Origin: UBA8079 sp049601915 | Lineage (GTDB): Bacteria; Pseudomonadota; Alphaproteobacteria; UBA6615 | Direction: 5' to 3' | Length of the DNA stretch: 64,000 bases | Assembly (NCBI GenBank): GCA_049601915.1 | Contig: JBMYRB010000005.1 | Span: 1 to 64,000, forward strand | Part shown: piece after piece, positions 16,212-25,260 of the stretch | Numbering within the stretch: position 1 is the stretch's first letter | Layout: each line of letters starts with the position of its first letter | Position numbers and translations under genes: made by a program | Notes under the pieces: generated by a model | Told to the model about the DNA's origin: nothing | Seen by the model: the letters and a program-made list of their open reading frames with translations, nothing else | Database searches by the model: none

Positions 16212-18533
16212 ATGGCCAAAGACACGGGAAAATCCGCTGCGTCGTTTGACGTCGTCGAGGCGACGATCGACGATTTGCATGCTGCCATCCGCGACGGCAG
16301 CACGACATTGGTTGCTGTGGTGCAGCAGTATATTGATCGGGCAAAGGCCTATAACGGCGTTGCCAGTATGCTCACCTCGGAAGACGGCATGCCCGTCCCG
16401 GAAGCGCCCGGTGCGGTGCGCGCCGGCGCGGCGCTGACATTCCCGACGGAGACGGTCGCGGCGTCCGATGTTTTGCCCGACCTCGACAAGTATGTCGGTC
16501 CGCCACTCGAATTCGGCCGCATGGAAGCGACGGCGTCGGATCCCGACGTGTTCCAGCAGTTCGGCATGCTTCGTGGCGTGCCGAAGGGAGGACAGCTCAA
16601 CGCGCTGCAGACGCTGAACATCCGCGGCGAGCGGTCTGTGACGTGCAAGGGTGATTTCGACCGGCACCCGTCAGACGGCCCGCTGCCGGCTGGCGCGCCA
16701 CCGGTCTGCGAGATGTTCCGCCAGATACCCGACGCGCTCGAGCGCGCGGCCGAACTCGACGCTGAATATGGCACCGACCCCGATCTCGAGGCGATGCCCA
16801 TGTATGGCGTAGTCTTCTCGTTCAAGGATCCTTTCGACACCAAGGACATGCGTTCGACCGGCGGTGCGGACGCCGCCTACGACATCGACTTCCCGGCGCG
16901 GGACCACACCCTCGTCGAGCAGCTGCGCAACAAGGGCGCGATCATTTTCGCCAAGGCGGTGCTGACCGAATATAACGGTCGAGCCGGCGATCCCGGCGGC
17001 AATCACAAGCCGGATCGGGTCCTGCCGTCGACGCTCGGCTATCAGCGCTCGACTTGGGCGGGAAACCCGGCGAACCCTTATGACACTGCGCGCGCGGCCT
17101 CCCTAGGATCGTCTTCCGGGTCCGGCGTATCGGTGTCGGCGAACCTCGTGATGGCCAGCCTCGGGGAAGAGACGCGGGCGTCAACACGCGGGCCGGCGAA
17201 CCATAATTCCGTCGCACTGATCCTGCCCCACAAGGCGATGATCTCATTCCATGGCAATGCCATCGGTGCGGACATCCAGTGTGATCGCACGGGCATCCTG
17301 TGCCGCCGTGTCGAGGATTCCGCTAAGGTGCTCGATGCGCTGAAGGATCCCGAGGATGGCTACTATGATCCGCGCGACCCGTGGACCGCGGTACCGCGGT
17401 CCGGCGTGCTCGACAGTTACAGTGCGCATATCGCAAATGGTGCTGAAGGCGCGCTGGCGGGCATGCGCATCGGCGTCATCCGGGAATCCATGATCTCCAC
17501 GCCGGGCTCCAAGTCCGAGGGACCGATCACCACGGCGGCGGCGGCCGAGCTCAAGGAGGTTTTGGCTGGAAAATTGGGCGCGACGCTTGTCGAATCCAGG
17601 CATGCGCGCTGGACGCCCGACCCAGACTGCGAACAAATGACGGTGGATTTCCAGACGGCGTTGTGCCGCATGGTCGGCATATTTATGCCCAACCTAATGT
17701 TCTATCTGAAACCCGACGGGACACCACTCTATCCCGAATTCGCGGCGGCGATCGAGCCGACGGAGTTCGCCCCCGGCAAGACCTTCGGGTCCGGCGACAT
17801 GACGCCGATAGAGTATTTCGTCGGGCTGTCGGAGGGACGGATCCAGCCGCCCGCGGACTTTGATATTCGCAACATCCAGCCCCAGGCGCTGGCCCACACC
17901 TTCCAGTTCCATATCGCCCAATACCTGATGCGGCGCAGCACCGACTGGGCGGCGATGGGCTTCGAGGAGACGCTCGCGACCTGGTCGGACCTCAACGCGC
18001 GCTCGAAATTCTGGGGCGACGACCACCGGGCCGGGTTCGCGAACTGGGAGGATACTGCAGATCCGCGCAACACGCTCGGGCAGCGCCAGGGCGTGGACGA
18101 ACGGATCATGCTTCGCGAACTCCTGCGCCGCATCGACATGATGGTGATCCTCGAGAACAAGCTCGATTGCCTCGTTCGCCTGCACACGCCCTGGGCGCCG
18201 GGCATCATCGGCGGCGCGGGACAGCCGGCCGGCGGACCACACAACCTTGCGCTGGAATCGCTGTATGGGCCCAACGCCGGCCTGACGGAAATCCTGATCC
18301 CGGCTGGTTTCGTTACGACTGTCTATGACCCGGTGTTCAAGCTGTCCGAGGACGGTACCCGCTACGAGAGCCATCATTCCGATGTCCCGACGGAGCTGCC
18401 GGAGCCGGGCCTGCCGTTCTCGCTGACCTTCCGGGCAGAACCGGGCATGGAGGACATTTCCCTGAAGGTCGCGTCGGCCTATGAGGCGGCTTCAAACCGC
18501 CGTGTGCCTCCGCCCGACTTTGGTGCGCTGTAA
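16212..18533 (+). CDS. long amidase-signature hydrolase
   Basis: A 773-residue member of the amidase signature family, much longer than the usual 450-550. The catalytic triad is recognisable: Lys in FSFKDPFDTKDM near residue 205, the cis-Ser in LGSSSGSGVSVSANL near 300, and the nucleophile Ser in GEETRASTRGP near 325. The extra length is an N-terminal 190-residue segment and a long C-terminal part with VRLHTPWAPGIIGGAGQP. GGAGGAAAT precedes the ATG at 16212. It is divergent from the TRAP operon across 268 bases, which suggests a shared substrate class, perhaps an amide or its acid. The link is inference. Confidence 0.87.
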   Translation: MAKDTGKSAASFDVVEATIDDLHAAIRDGSTTLVAVVQQYIDRAKAYNGVASMLTSEDGMPVPEAPGAVRAGAALTFPTETVAASDVLPDLDKYVGPPLEFGRMEATASDPDVFQQFGMLRGVPKGGQLNALQTLNIRGERSVTCKGDFDRHPSDGPLPAGAPPVCEMFRQIPDALERAAELDAEYGTDPDLEAMPMYGVVFSFKDPFDTKDMRSTGGADAAYDIDFPARDHTLVEQLRNKGAIIFAKAVLTEYNGRAGDPGGNHKPDRVLPSTLGYQRSTWAGNPANPYDTARAASLGSSSGSGVSVSANLVMASLGEETRASTRGPANHNSVALILPHKAMISFHGNAIGADIQCDRTGILCRRVEDSAKVLDALKDPEDGYYDPRDPWTAVPRSGVLDSYSAHIANGAEGALAGMRIGVIRESMISTPGSKSEGPITTAAAAELKEVLAGKLGATLVESRHARWTPDPDCEQMTVDFQTALCRMVGIFMPNLMFYLKPDGTPLYPEFAAAIEPTEFAPGKTFGSGDMTPIEYFVGLSEGRIQPPADFDIRNIQPQALAHTFQFHIAQYLMRRSTDWAAMGFEETLATWSDLNARSKFWGDDHRAGFANWEDTADPRNTLGQRQGVDERIMLRELLRRIDMMVILENKLDCLVRLHTPWAPGIIGGAGQPAGGPHNLALESLYGPNAGLTEILIPAGFVTTVYDPVFKLSEDGTRYESHHSDVPTELPEPGLPFSLTFRAEPGMEDISLKVASAYEAASNRRVPPPDFGAL

Positions 18534-18604
18534 TGTCGTTTTGACCGCATCGCCTGGCAGACTATTTTGTTCGTCTTCGCCAAGCGGAATCTGATGAGGC
18601 AGGC

Positions 18605-19954
18605 ATGACCGATAACAGCCGAATGCATCTTGCGGCGTTTATGCGCCCGATCAGCATCCACACCGGTGCGTGGCGCTATCCGGGCGGCACACCCGACGCC
18701 AACTTCAATTTCCCCGCTATTGTGAAATTTGCCCAGCGCCTGGAAGAGGCGAAGTTCGATGCCTTCTTCATGGCCGATCATCTGGCGATGCTGAACATGC
18801 CGATGGACGCGTTGAAGCGCAGTTCGACGGCGACCTCTTTCGAGCCCTTTACCTTGCTGTCGGCACTGTCCATGGCGACGGAAAATCTCGGGCTGATCGC
18901 GACGGGATCGACGTCGTTCGACGAACCCTTCCACGTGGCGCGCCGGTTTGCTTCGCTCGACCACATCAGCGGCGGACGTGCGGGCTGGAACATTGTCACC
19001 ACATCGAACCCCGATGCTGCGAAGAATTTCGGGCTGGACGAGCATCTCGATCATGGCGATCGCTATCGCCGTGCGCGCGAATTCTACGACGTGGTGACGG
19101 GGCTTTGGGACAGCTGGGCCGATGATGCCTTTGTTCGTAACGTGGAAACGGGCGTCTTCTTCGACCCCGACAAACTCCACACCCTCGACCACAAGGGCGA
19201 GTTCTTCTCCGTCCACGGCCCGCTGCATGTGGCGCGCCCGGTCCAGGGCTGGCCGCTCATCGTCCAGGCGGGCGGATCCGAAGCCGGGCGGCAGCTCGCC
19301 GCCGAGACGGCCGAGGCGATCTTCGCGGCCCAGCGTACCATCGAGGACGGGCGCGAATTCTACGCCGACGTGAAGGGCCGGATGTCCAAGTTGGGGCGCA
19401 ACCCCGATCACCTCAAAATTCTGCCGGCCTGTCTCGTGGTTGTGGGTGATAGCGTTGAAGAGGCGCGTGAGAAACGCGCGGTCCTCGACTCGAAAGTGCA
19501 TCTCGACAGCGCAATCGCCTCGCTCTCGATACAGCTTGGAACGGACGCCTCGAAGTTCGATCTAAACGGTCCGCTGCCGGGCGATATTCCAGAGAGCAAC
19601 GCCTCCAAGAGCGGCCGCGAACGTGCGATCAAGATGGCGGCACGGGAAAACCTGACCGTGCGTCAGCTGGCCCAGCGGATGGGCGGCTACTCCGGGCTCG
19701 CCTTGGTCGGCACAGCGGAAACAATCGCCGATGAGATGGAGGAATGGATCGAGAGCCAGGCGAGCGACGGTTTCACGATCATGTTCCCGTTTCTGCCCGA
19801 GGGGCTCGATCTCTTTGTGGACCGGGTCGTGCCGGAAATCCAGCGACGGGGTTTGTTCCGCAAAGCCTATGCCGGCAAGACACTCCGGGAAAATCTCGGC
19901 CTGCCGCGCCCTGAAAATCGATTTTTCGCGGTTTCGGAAGAAGCTGCACAGTAA
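18605..19954 (+). CDS. LLM flavin-dependent monooxygenase, NtaA/SnaA/DszA type
   Basis: A 449-residue luciferase-like monooxygenase that uses reduced FMN supplied by a separate reductase. Marks of the NtaA/SnaA/DszA group are HTGAWRYPGG near residue 20, LDHISGGRAGWNIVTTSNPD near 120, HGDRYRRAREF and the late GTAETIADEMEEW. Family members oxidise nitrilotriacetate, EDTA-like chelators or organosulfur compounds. The gene for a flavin reductase lies convergently three bases away, fitting a two-component monooxygenase. The substrate is not readable. Confidence 0.9.
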   Translation: MTDNSRMHLAAFMRPISIHTGAWRYPGGTPDANFNFPAIVKFAQRLEEAKFDAFFMADHLAMLNMPMDALKRSSTATSFEPFTLLSALSMATENLGLIATGSTSFDEPFHVARRFASLDHISGGRAGWNIVTTSNPDAAKNFGLDEHLDHGDRYRRAREFYDVVTGLWDSWADDAFVRNVETGVFFDPDKLHTLDHKGEFFSVHGPLHVARPVQGWPLIVQAGGSEAGRQLAAETAEAIFAAQRTIEDGREFYADVKGRMSKLGRNPDHLKILPACLVVVGDSVEEAREKRAVLDSKVHLDSAIASLSIQLGTDASKFDLNGPLPGDIPESNASKSGRERAIKMAARENLTVRQLAQRMGGYSGLALVGTAETIADEMEEWIESQASDGFTIMFPFLPEGLDLFVDRVVPEIQRRGLFRKAYAGKTLRENLGLPRPENRFFAVSEEAAQ

Positions 19955-19957
19955 CCT

Positions 19958-20467
19958 TTAGTCGAGATATCCGCCGCGAAAATACACCAGCGGTGCGGCC
20001 TCTGGGTCGCCGCCAATCGCGACAACTCGGCCGATCGCCAGGATGGTGCCGTGACGTTCGAGCGTTTCCTCGAGCCGGCAATCCATGACCCCGACCGCGC
20101 TCTTATAGACCGGTGCGCCGGTCGCGAGCATGGACCAGCTGCTGCCGTCGAACCGATCCGGGCCCTTGATGTCGCTCTTTCCGGAAAACAGGTCGACCAC
20201 GTCCTCGGCGCCCTGGGGCAGGTAGTTGATCGCGAAATGGCCTGAATCCCGGATGGCCCCGAGCGCCGACGTGCGGGCGTCGATCGATACCAGCATGGTC
20301 GGCGGGTCGGCACAGACATGGGTCGCGGACAGTCCGAGAAACCCTGCCGGTCCCGCACTTCCGCTCGCGGTGACGATGGTTGCTGCGACCGCGCGTTGGC
20401 CGACGGCCTGCCAAAAGGCACCAACATTAATGTCGGCGTTGCCCGCGCCTGTCCCTTCCGTACCCAT
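19958..20467 (-). CDS. flavin reductase family protein
   Basis: The 169-residue protein has the split-barrel fold of FMN:NAD(P)H reductases. Seen are VTASGSAGPAGFLGLSATHV, the following CADPPTMLVSID, and HFAINYLPQGAEDV with the conserved loop before the FMN phosphate site. The C terminus reads PLVYFRGGYL, the usual closing motif. ATG 20467 has GGAGG nine bases upstream. It would provide FMNH2 to the adjoining monooxygenase, with which it is convergent rather than co-transcribed. Confidence 0.9.
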   Translation of the reverse strand: MGTEGTGAGNADINVGAFWQAVGQRAVAATIVTASGSAGPAGFLGLSATHVCADPPTMLVSIDARTSALGAIRDSGHFAINYLPQGAEDVVDLFSGKSDIKGPDRFDGSSWSMLATGAPVYKSAVGVMDCRLEETLERHGTILAIGRVVAIGGDPEAAPLVYFRGGYLD

Positions 20468-20490
20468 CGATTGCCTCCGTAATTTCGTCG

Positions 20491-20784
20491 TCAGGTCTTC
20501 TCGCCCCAACCCTCGAGGCGGTTATTGATCCAGTCGGAGTAAATGTCCATCGCGAGCCAGATGGCCTGGGCTAGGGCGTAGTTGAGGGCACCGAACAGCC
20601 AGGGGAATTCGAATCCGTGTGCGAACCAGACCCCGGCGGCGAAAAACACGGCGATGCAGATAATGGCGGAGGCGATATTCGTCGCGATAAGGCGGGAGAG
20701 CCTGCCTTCCCATTTCTTGGTCAGCCGAAAGATGATCCGGCTGACCAGAAAGCTCGGCACAAACGCCGCGGCGAAGAAGCCCAT
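20491..20784 (-). CDS. small membrane protein, unknown function
   Basis: A 97-residue hydrophobic protein (120 residues if a start at 20853 is used). Three hydrophobic stretches are visible: MGFFAAAFVPSFLVSRII, NIASAIICIAVFFAAGVWFA, and ALNYALAQAIWLAMDIY, with an Arg/Lys-rich cytosolic loop KKWEGRLSRL between the first two. The C terminus SDWINNRLEGWGEKT is polar. I do not recognise the family. It ends 24 bases before the flavin reductase start and may be co-transcribed with it. Confidence 0.6.
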   Translation of the reverse strand: MGFFAAAFVPSFLVSRIIFRLTKKWEGRLSRLIATNIASAIICIAVFFAAGVWFAHGFEFPWLFGALNYALAQAIWLAMDIYSDWINNRLEGWGEKT

Positions 20785-20911
20785 ATTGAAAACGAAACCC
20801 AAAGGGACCTCACCGGTCGATCGAAACGTCGCAGTAGCATACAATGGGCGCACGCGTGGCCGAACTGCATTTCGGCGTTATCAAGGATTTTTGCTCCGAG
20901 GGAAGCAATCA

Positions 20912-21049
20912 ATGGACGAGCAGGCAGATAGCGAAGAGCGACCCGCGTCGAGCCGCTTGACGCTGGCGGCGGTCTTGTCCGCGGTTGACCTCGGCGCGCT
21001 GGCGATGCTGATGCTGGTGCTGGCAGCGGCGTCGGTGGTGTTCCGCTAG
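20912..21049 (+). CDS. possible 45-residue single-pass membrane protein
   Basis: A short frame starts at ATG 20912 after a GAGGGAAG purine run. The first 20 residues are acidic and polar (MDEQADSEERPASS), followed by one hydrophobic helix (LSAVDLGALAMLMLVLAAAS) and a terminal VVFR. The arrangement is plausible for a small inner-membrane protein. No family is recognised, and it is divergent from the gene above and overlaps the end of the next by four bases. It could also be chance. Confidence 0.4.
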   Translation: MDEQADSEERPASSRLTLAAVLSAVDLGALAMLMLVLAAASVVFR

Positions 21050-21954
21050 GCCTGGCGTGGTTGCTTCGGGGCGCCGTGTTTCGCGCGGCTTTCGCGGTGC
21101 GCGATATAAGTGGCGCTGGCGACGATCAGGCCGCCGCCGACCCAGGTCCAGATTTCCGGTTGCTCACCAAATACCGCGAGGCCCAGCACCGTGGCCCAGA
21201 CCAGCTGCAGAAACTGAATTGGCTGGGTCACCGTGATGTCCGCGGCCCGAAAAGCCTGCATCAACGTGTAGTGCCCCGCTGTTGCTGCCGAGGCGATCGC
21301 CAGCAGCCACCCCAGTTCGATGAGTGTCGGCGTGCGCCAGACCAGCATGGCCGGCCCCAACAAGGTGAGCGTCACGAAGATCGACAGGTAGGCAACGATC
21401 GCCGGGCTGGATTCGGTGCGGGTCAGGCGCTTGGCGATCAGGAACGAGCACGCGAAGAGCGGCGCGGCCACCAACTGGGCGATCGATCCGAGGTTTATGA
21501 TCTGGAACCCCGGTTGAAGAACGACGAGTGCGCCGCCGAATCCGACCAGTACAGCGCCGACCCTGTGCAGGTGCAGGCGCTCACCAAGGAAAAGCGCCGC
21601 ACCGATGGTAATGAAAATGGGCGAGGTGAACCCGAGCGCGGTGACTTCGGCGATGGGAATTCGAGCCATCGCAAAAAACCAGAGCATGACACCGCATCCA
21701 TGGAGGACGCCACGCACCGCGTGCAGGCCAAGTACCGAGCGTTCGCGGGAGAAATTGCCGATCTGCAAGAAAACCGGGATCAGGAGCACAAGGCCGAAAA
21801 GGTAGCGAATGAACGCCGCCTGGACCGGACTCATGTCGGTACCCAGATGGCGCACCATACCGGTCACACCGACAAACAGGATCCCGGTCGTCGCCATCCA
21901 GAAGATGCCACGGAGGTTGCCGCTAATGCGCGATCCCGTTTCGCCGGCCGACAT
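21046..21954 (-). CDS. EamA/DMT-family permease
   Basis: The 302-residue protein has ten hydrophobic helices in two EamA repeats. Repeat one has SPVQAAFIRYLFGLVLLIPV and TALGFTSPIFITIGAALFLGERLHLHRVGAVLVGFGG with the ERL-type loop; repeat two has VTQPIQFLQLVWATVLGLAVFGEQPEIWTWVG. Members export metabolites or take up small solutes, and the substrate cannot be inferred. It is followed by, and co-directional with, nothing close on the same strand except the small membrane gene at 21963 upstream by eight bases. Confidence 0.9.
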   Translation of the reverse strand: MSAGETGSRISGNLRGIFWMATTGILFVGVTGMVRHLGTDMSPVQAAFIRYLFGLVLLIPVFLQIGNFSRERSVLGLHAVRGVLHGCGVMLWFFAMARIPIAEVTALGFTSPIFITIGAALFLGERLHLHRVGAVLVGFGGALVVLQPGFQIINLGSIAQLVAAPLFACSFLIAKRLTRTESSPAIVAYLSIFVTLTLLGPAMLVWRTPTLIELGWLLAIASAATAGHYTLMQAFRAADITVTQPIQFLQLVWATVLGLAVFGEQPEIWTWVGGGLIVASATYIAHRESRAKHGAPKQPRQA

Positions 21955-21962
21955 GATGGGGC

Positions 21963-22328
21963 TTAGGTCGACCGGGAGGCGTGACCGATAGTCAGGAAAG
22001 CCTGCAGAATCAACAACAGGGACAATACGAAAACCGGGCCATCGGGCGCGTTGGTGCGGCTGCCGACAAATGCGTTCGCGGCCAGGCCGACCACGCCGAT
22101 CACAAGTACGATCAGTGCAGCACGCTTCAGGATTCGCGTCTGGTCATGGGTCGGTTTGATGAGTTGGCGCCAGGTCACGATGGTCGTGCCGATCACCAGC
22201 ACCGCGATGGTGGCCCGCGCCCCGCGCCAAATGGTTAGTCCGGTATCGCCTGTGACGGTCAGATAGATCGCGTAGAGGGCGCCGAGCCCGGTCAGGCTTG
22301 CGATGAGAAGGAGTGCAGCACGGTTCAT
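21963..22328 (-). CDS. four-helix membrane protein, unknown function
   Basis: A 121-residue protein with four hydrophobic segments: LLLIASLTGLGALYAIYL, ARATIAVLVIGTTIVTW, RAALIVLVIGVVGLAANAFV and VFVLSLLLILQAFLTIG. Short charged loops, such as QLIKPTHDQTRILKR, join them. No catalytic motif is seen and no family is recognised. It ends eight bases before the EamA gene starts, in the same direction, so the two are probably co-transcribed. Confidence 0.6.
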   Translation of the reverse strand: MNRAALLLIASLTGLGALYAIYLTVTGDTGLTIWRGARATIAVLVIGTTIVTWRQLIKPTHDQTRILKRAALIVLVIGVVGLAANAFVGSRTNAPDGPVFVLSLLLILQAFLTIGHASRST

Positions 22329-22403
22329 ACCTGCGTCTTAGCACGGACTGCGTGCGATGCCGGAGAAAGAAAAGCGATCCTGGCGGGCGTTGGCTTTCTC
22401 TTC

Positions 22404-22750
22404 TCAGCGCCCGAACAGGCGTTTGATTCCGGTGCGGTCGCGTGGCGGCACCCTGACGGGTACATCGATTTGGCCTTCAACAACCAGGTCGCCAACGTGA
22501 AACAAATGGCACAACACGTGATCGACCCCGCCGTCGAGACCGAAGGGAAGCGCGATGACGCCGCAGCTGATGGGGCCTTCGGCCGCGGGTAACGCATCGG
22601 TTTCGTGAACCGGCCCCCTGCGCTACGCGGAGCAGGAGACTATTGGGCCATTGTCCGGCGATCGTGACCGGATCGATATCCGAACTTTTTGGACGCAAAC
22701 GGTCGGTCGCCAGATGCTCCCAAAGGTCGATGATGGCTGACGGTGCCACA
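22404..22750 (-). pseudogene. PAS_5-type regulator remnant
   Basis: Two pieces of the alphaproteobacterial PAS_5 family are seen. The N-terminal piece has LWEHLATDRLRPKSSDIDP followed by GQWPNSLLL, the usual start of these proteins. The C-terminal piece, in another frame, reads VHETDALPAAEGPISCG and ends VPVRVPPRDRTGIKRLFGR, a typical closing sequence. The central PAS core of about 80 residues is missing between them, and the phase changes at about 22615. The gene is therefore deleted internally. These proteins are thought to be sensory; this copy cannot be functional. Confidence 0.65.
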
Positions 22751-23467
22751 ACAGCGTGCCCGGTTGTACTCGCGCCGATCGTATCGGTGGACTGAGGCTG
22801 TGCTGACGGAAAGGTCCTGGCTGGGGACTGCCGGGCCTTCTCCGCGCGCACCTCGATGATTGGCGAGGAGCATTCATGGTCGCGATGTAACGGCCGGACA
22901 GTATGTGAAACCTCGGCCTCGGTATGGTTGGTGGGCGCCGAAGGGCGCAGCCCGCGTCGGATCGATATCTTCTGTAGCGAGGCGACAGGTGCCCGGCGAA
23001 CGGCTTTATCCCGATCATTTCGGGTTTTTCGATTTTGGTTGGTCATTCTGGGCTCTCACATCCTCATTTCTCACATCCCCGGTTCCCGCCATCCTTGTGG
23101 GGTTCGCTAGTGCGGACTCAGGTCCGATGCACTGCGATGTTGAGGCGGTGCGGCGTTATGCTATTGGAGTGCAGGGCCTGCATGCGGGGAAACTCGACCC
23201 AGAGGCTAGAATCGCGAGTCCCTCACGCCAAGAAAAATTGGATAAACATGATCCTGTCTTTGATCGAAAAATCCTGAAGTTTCGGCTGTTTCATTCACCC
23301 AATTTCGACGGATTTTCACGCTTTTAGTTTGCGGCAGCCTGATGGCGTGTTGTTTGGTGGCTGCCGTCGTCTGCAGTGGCCCTGGCCTTGGGCTGTCGCT
23401 ATTGTGGGAACAGAAGAAAAACAGGCGCTGCGCTGAGCGCCGGAAAGACAATCAGGGAGGAAAAATC
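22751..23467. other. 717-base stretch with no recognised gene
   Basis: Open frames exist on both strands but their translations are rich in Arg, Ser and Pro and match nothing I know. The leftmost part may hold the upstream remains of the PAS_5 relic. Base composition becomes less GC-rich near 23030-23330. The rightmost 40 bases are the leader of the cupin gene at 23468, ending in the ribosome binding site AGGGAGG. Confidence 0.4.
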
Positions 23468-23869
23468 ATGGCGGATGCCGAAACCAAGACGGATGGCGCC
23501 TATAAAGCAGGCAACGGCACCTACGTTTTTGAAGTGGACAAGTTGCAGGGGCTCGAAGCCGGTCCGGGATATGCCGCGACGTTCGGCCCGGTGGTCGAGG
23601 GCGAGTTGACCCAGGTCGGAATCATGACTCTGCCCGCAGGCCAGACGTCGGCCCCCCACACACACCCAAATGAGCAGTGGATATACCTCCTGCAGGGCAA
23701 GCTGCACGCCACGGTAGATGGTCAGGAATCCGACGTCGGTCCCGGCCAGTTGATCTACATTCCGGCGAATACCGTGCACTCGGTCACGATCTCGCCGGAC
23801 GAAGATTGCCACTTCTTCACCTGTAAGGACCTGCGCAGCGGGATTGCCGGAACGCCGGTCGGCGGCTGA
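23468..23869 (+). CDS. cupin-domain protein
   Basis: The 133-residue product is a single cupin barrel. Metal ligands are visible in HTHPNEQWIYLLQGKL (His, His, and Glu replaced in part by Gln-Trp context) and in IPANTVHSV. The closing CHFFTCKD is also found in the cupin at 52690 (CLFFTCKS), so the two are paralogues. A strong AGGGAGG precedes ATG 23468. Such small cupins may be isomerases, dioxygenases or ligand sensors; the function here is unknown. Confidence 0.83.
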   Translation: MADAETKTDGAYKAGNGTYVFEVDKLQGLEAGPGYAATFGPVVEGELTQVGIMTLPAGQTSAPHTHPNEQWIYLLQGKLHATVDGQESDVGPGQLIYIPANTVHSVTISPDEDCHFFTCKDLRSGIAGTPVGG

Positions 23870-23885
23870 TACCGGTCGATGCGTT

Positions 23886-24148
23886 CTACAGTGCGTCGAA
23901 CATCAGCACCGGGCCGTGAGAGCCGCCGTTGCGCGATGCCAGCCAGGGCTTTAATTCCGGGTCTGCATAGAGGGCCTCGACGGCCGCCTGATCGGGAAAC
24001 TCGAGAAGTACGATGACGTTTGGCGCGTCGGCGTCGCCTTCCATTTTGCGCACCTCCGGGGTCTGGGCGAGATAGCGCCCACCATGCTTTTCGACCAGCG
24101 CATGGACGGGTCGGTGATGGCAAGCGCCGCGGTGACGTATGTCGTCAT
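23886..24148 (-). pseudogene. DUF1330/REDY-type small protein with frameshift
   Basis: The N terminus MTTYVTAALAITDPSM starts at 24148 after AGAGGAAA. The rest, HALVEKHGGRYLAQTPEVRKM through SRNGGSHGPVLMFDAL, lies in the next frame. The pieces join within a few bases near 24100 at GCGCTGGTC, so one base is missing or extra. Together they give a DUF1330-like ferredoxin-fold protein of about 88 residues, the normal family length. A single recent frameshift or a sequencing error explains the pattern. Confidence 0.72.
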
Positions 24149-24279
24149 TTCGTTTCCTCTTGGTGTCTGGCGCTCGATAGCGCGTCGTTGCATCATTGTA
24201 GCAGGCAGGAAAACCCAACCCCATCACATGCGTGGGACCGGCGGCCGAAGCCAATAAACCCTGCGGGTCGGAGAAAGAT

Positions 24280-25218
24280 ATGGAACAATCAGCTATCACG
24301 ACCGTCGGCATCGTCGGGGCCGGCACGATCGGTTCGTCTTGGGCGGCGTATTTTCTGGCGCATGGGCTCAAGGTCCGCTGCTGGGATCCGCTCGACGGAT
24401 ATGCGGAGAATGTGACGGCGTTTGTTGCGCGCGCCTGGCCGCTCATGACCGAGCTGGGGCTGGCGGAAGGCGCATCGCTGGACAATCTCAGTTGCCATGA
24501 TCGCATTACCGACGCACTGGACGGGGTGCAGTTCGTGCAGGAAAGCGGCCCGGAAGACACGGAAATCAAGGCGCGCCTGATGGCGGGGATCGATCGGGAC
24601 GTTCCCGAAGGCGTCGTGATTTCATCGAGCTCGACCGCACTGCCCGTGTCGGAGTATCAGCACCTGGCCGCCCATCCGGGGCGGATCGTGCTCGGTCATC
24701 CGTTCAACCCGCCCCATTTGATGCCCGTGGTCGAGGTGGGTGGCGGCAGGCAGACCAAGACCTGGGCCGTCGATCGGGCGATGGCGTTCTACGATGCGAT
24801 CGGCAAAACGCCGATCCGCCTGCGCGCGGAGATTCCGGGCCATCTGGTAAACCGGCTACAAGCCGCACTCTATCGCGAGGCGGTCCATCTGGTCGCGGAG
24901 GGATATGCCTCGGTCGAGGATATCGACAAGGCGATCACCGGCGGGCCTGGCCTGCGCTGGGCGTTCATGGGCCCGCATATGACCTACCATCTCGGCGGCG
25001 GCGATGGCGGCATACGGCGTTATCTCGAAAATCTCGGGCCGAGTCAGGAACGCCGGTGGGAAGCGCTGGGGGACCCCCAACTCACGGATGCGGTGAAACA
25101 GAAAATTATCGACGGGGTCGATGCCGAGACCCACGGTCGCTCAATCGGTGAACTGACCACAGAGCGAGACGCAACACTGTTGAAGCTTCTCAAGGCGCTC
25201 GGCAACACGAAAGACTAG
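24280..25218 (+). CDS. 3-hydroxyacyl-CoA dehydrogenase family protein
   Basis: A 312-residue NAD-dependent dehydrogenase of the L-carnitine/3-hydroxyacyl-CoA dehydrogenase family. The Rossmann motif is GIVGAGTIGSSWAAYF near residue 10, the conserved SSSSTALPVSEYQ is near 108, and the catalytic His is in LGHPFNPPHLMPVVEV near 140. The C-terminal helical domain has EIPGHLVNRLQAALYREAVHLV. The closest match in layout is L-carnitine dehydrogenase, but gulonate or acyl-CoA substrates are possible. It begins a same-strand run with the OYE, IclR and fusion genes downstream. Confidence 0.88.
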   Translation: MEQSAITTVGIVGAGTIGSSWAAYFLAHGLKVRCWDPLDGYAENVTAFVARAWPLMTELGLAEGASLDNLSCHDRITDALDGVQFVQESGPEDTEIKARLMAGIDRDVPEGVVISSSSTALPVSEYQHLAAHPGRIVLGHPFNPPHLMPVVEVGGGRQTKTWAVDRAMAFYDAIGKTPIRLRAEIPGHLVNRLQAALYREAVHLVAEGYASVEDIDKAITGGPGLRWAFMGPHMTYHLGGGDGGIRRYLENLGPSQERRWEALGDPQLTDAVKQKIIDGVDAETHGRSIGELTTERDATLLKLLKALGNTKD

Positions 25219-25260
25219 GCGCTGCGCGGCTGCTGCAGCTGATCATTCAGGGAGAATATC

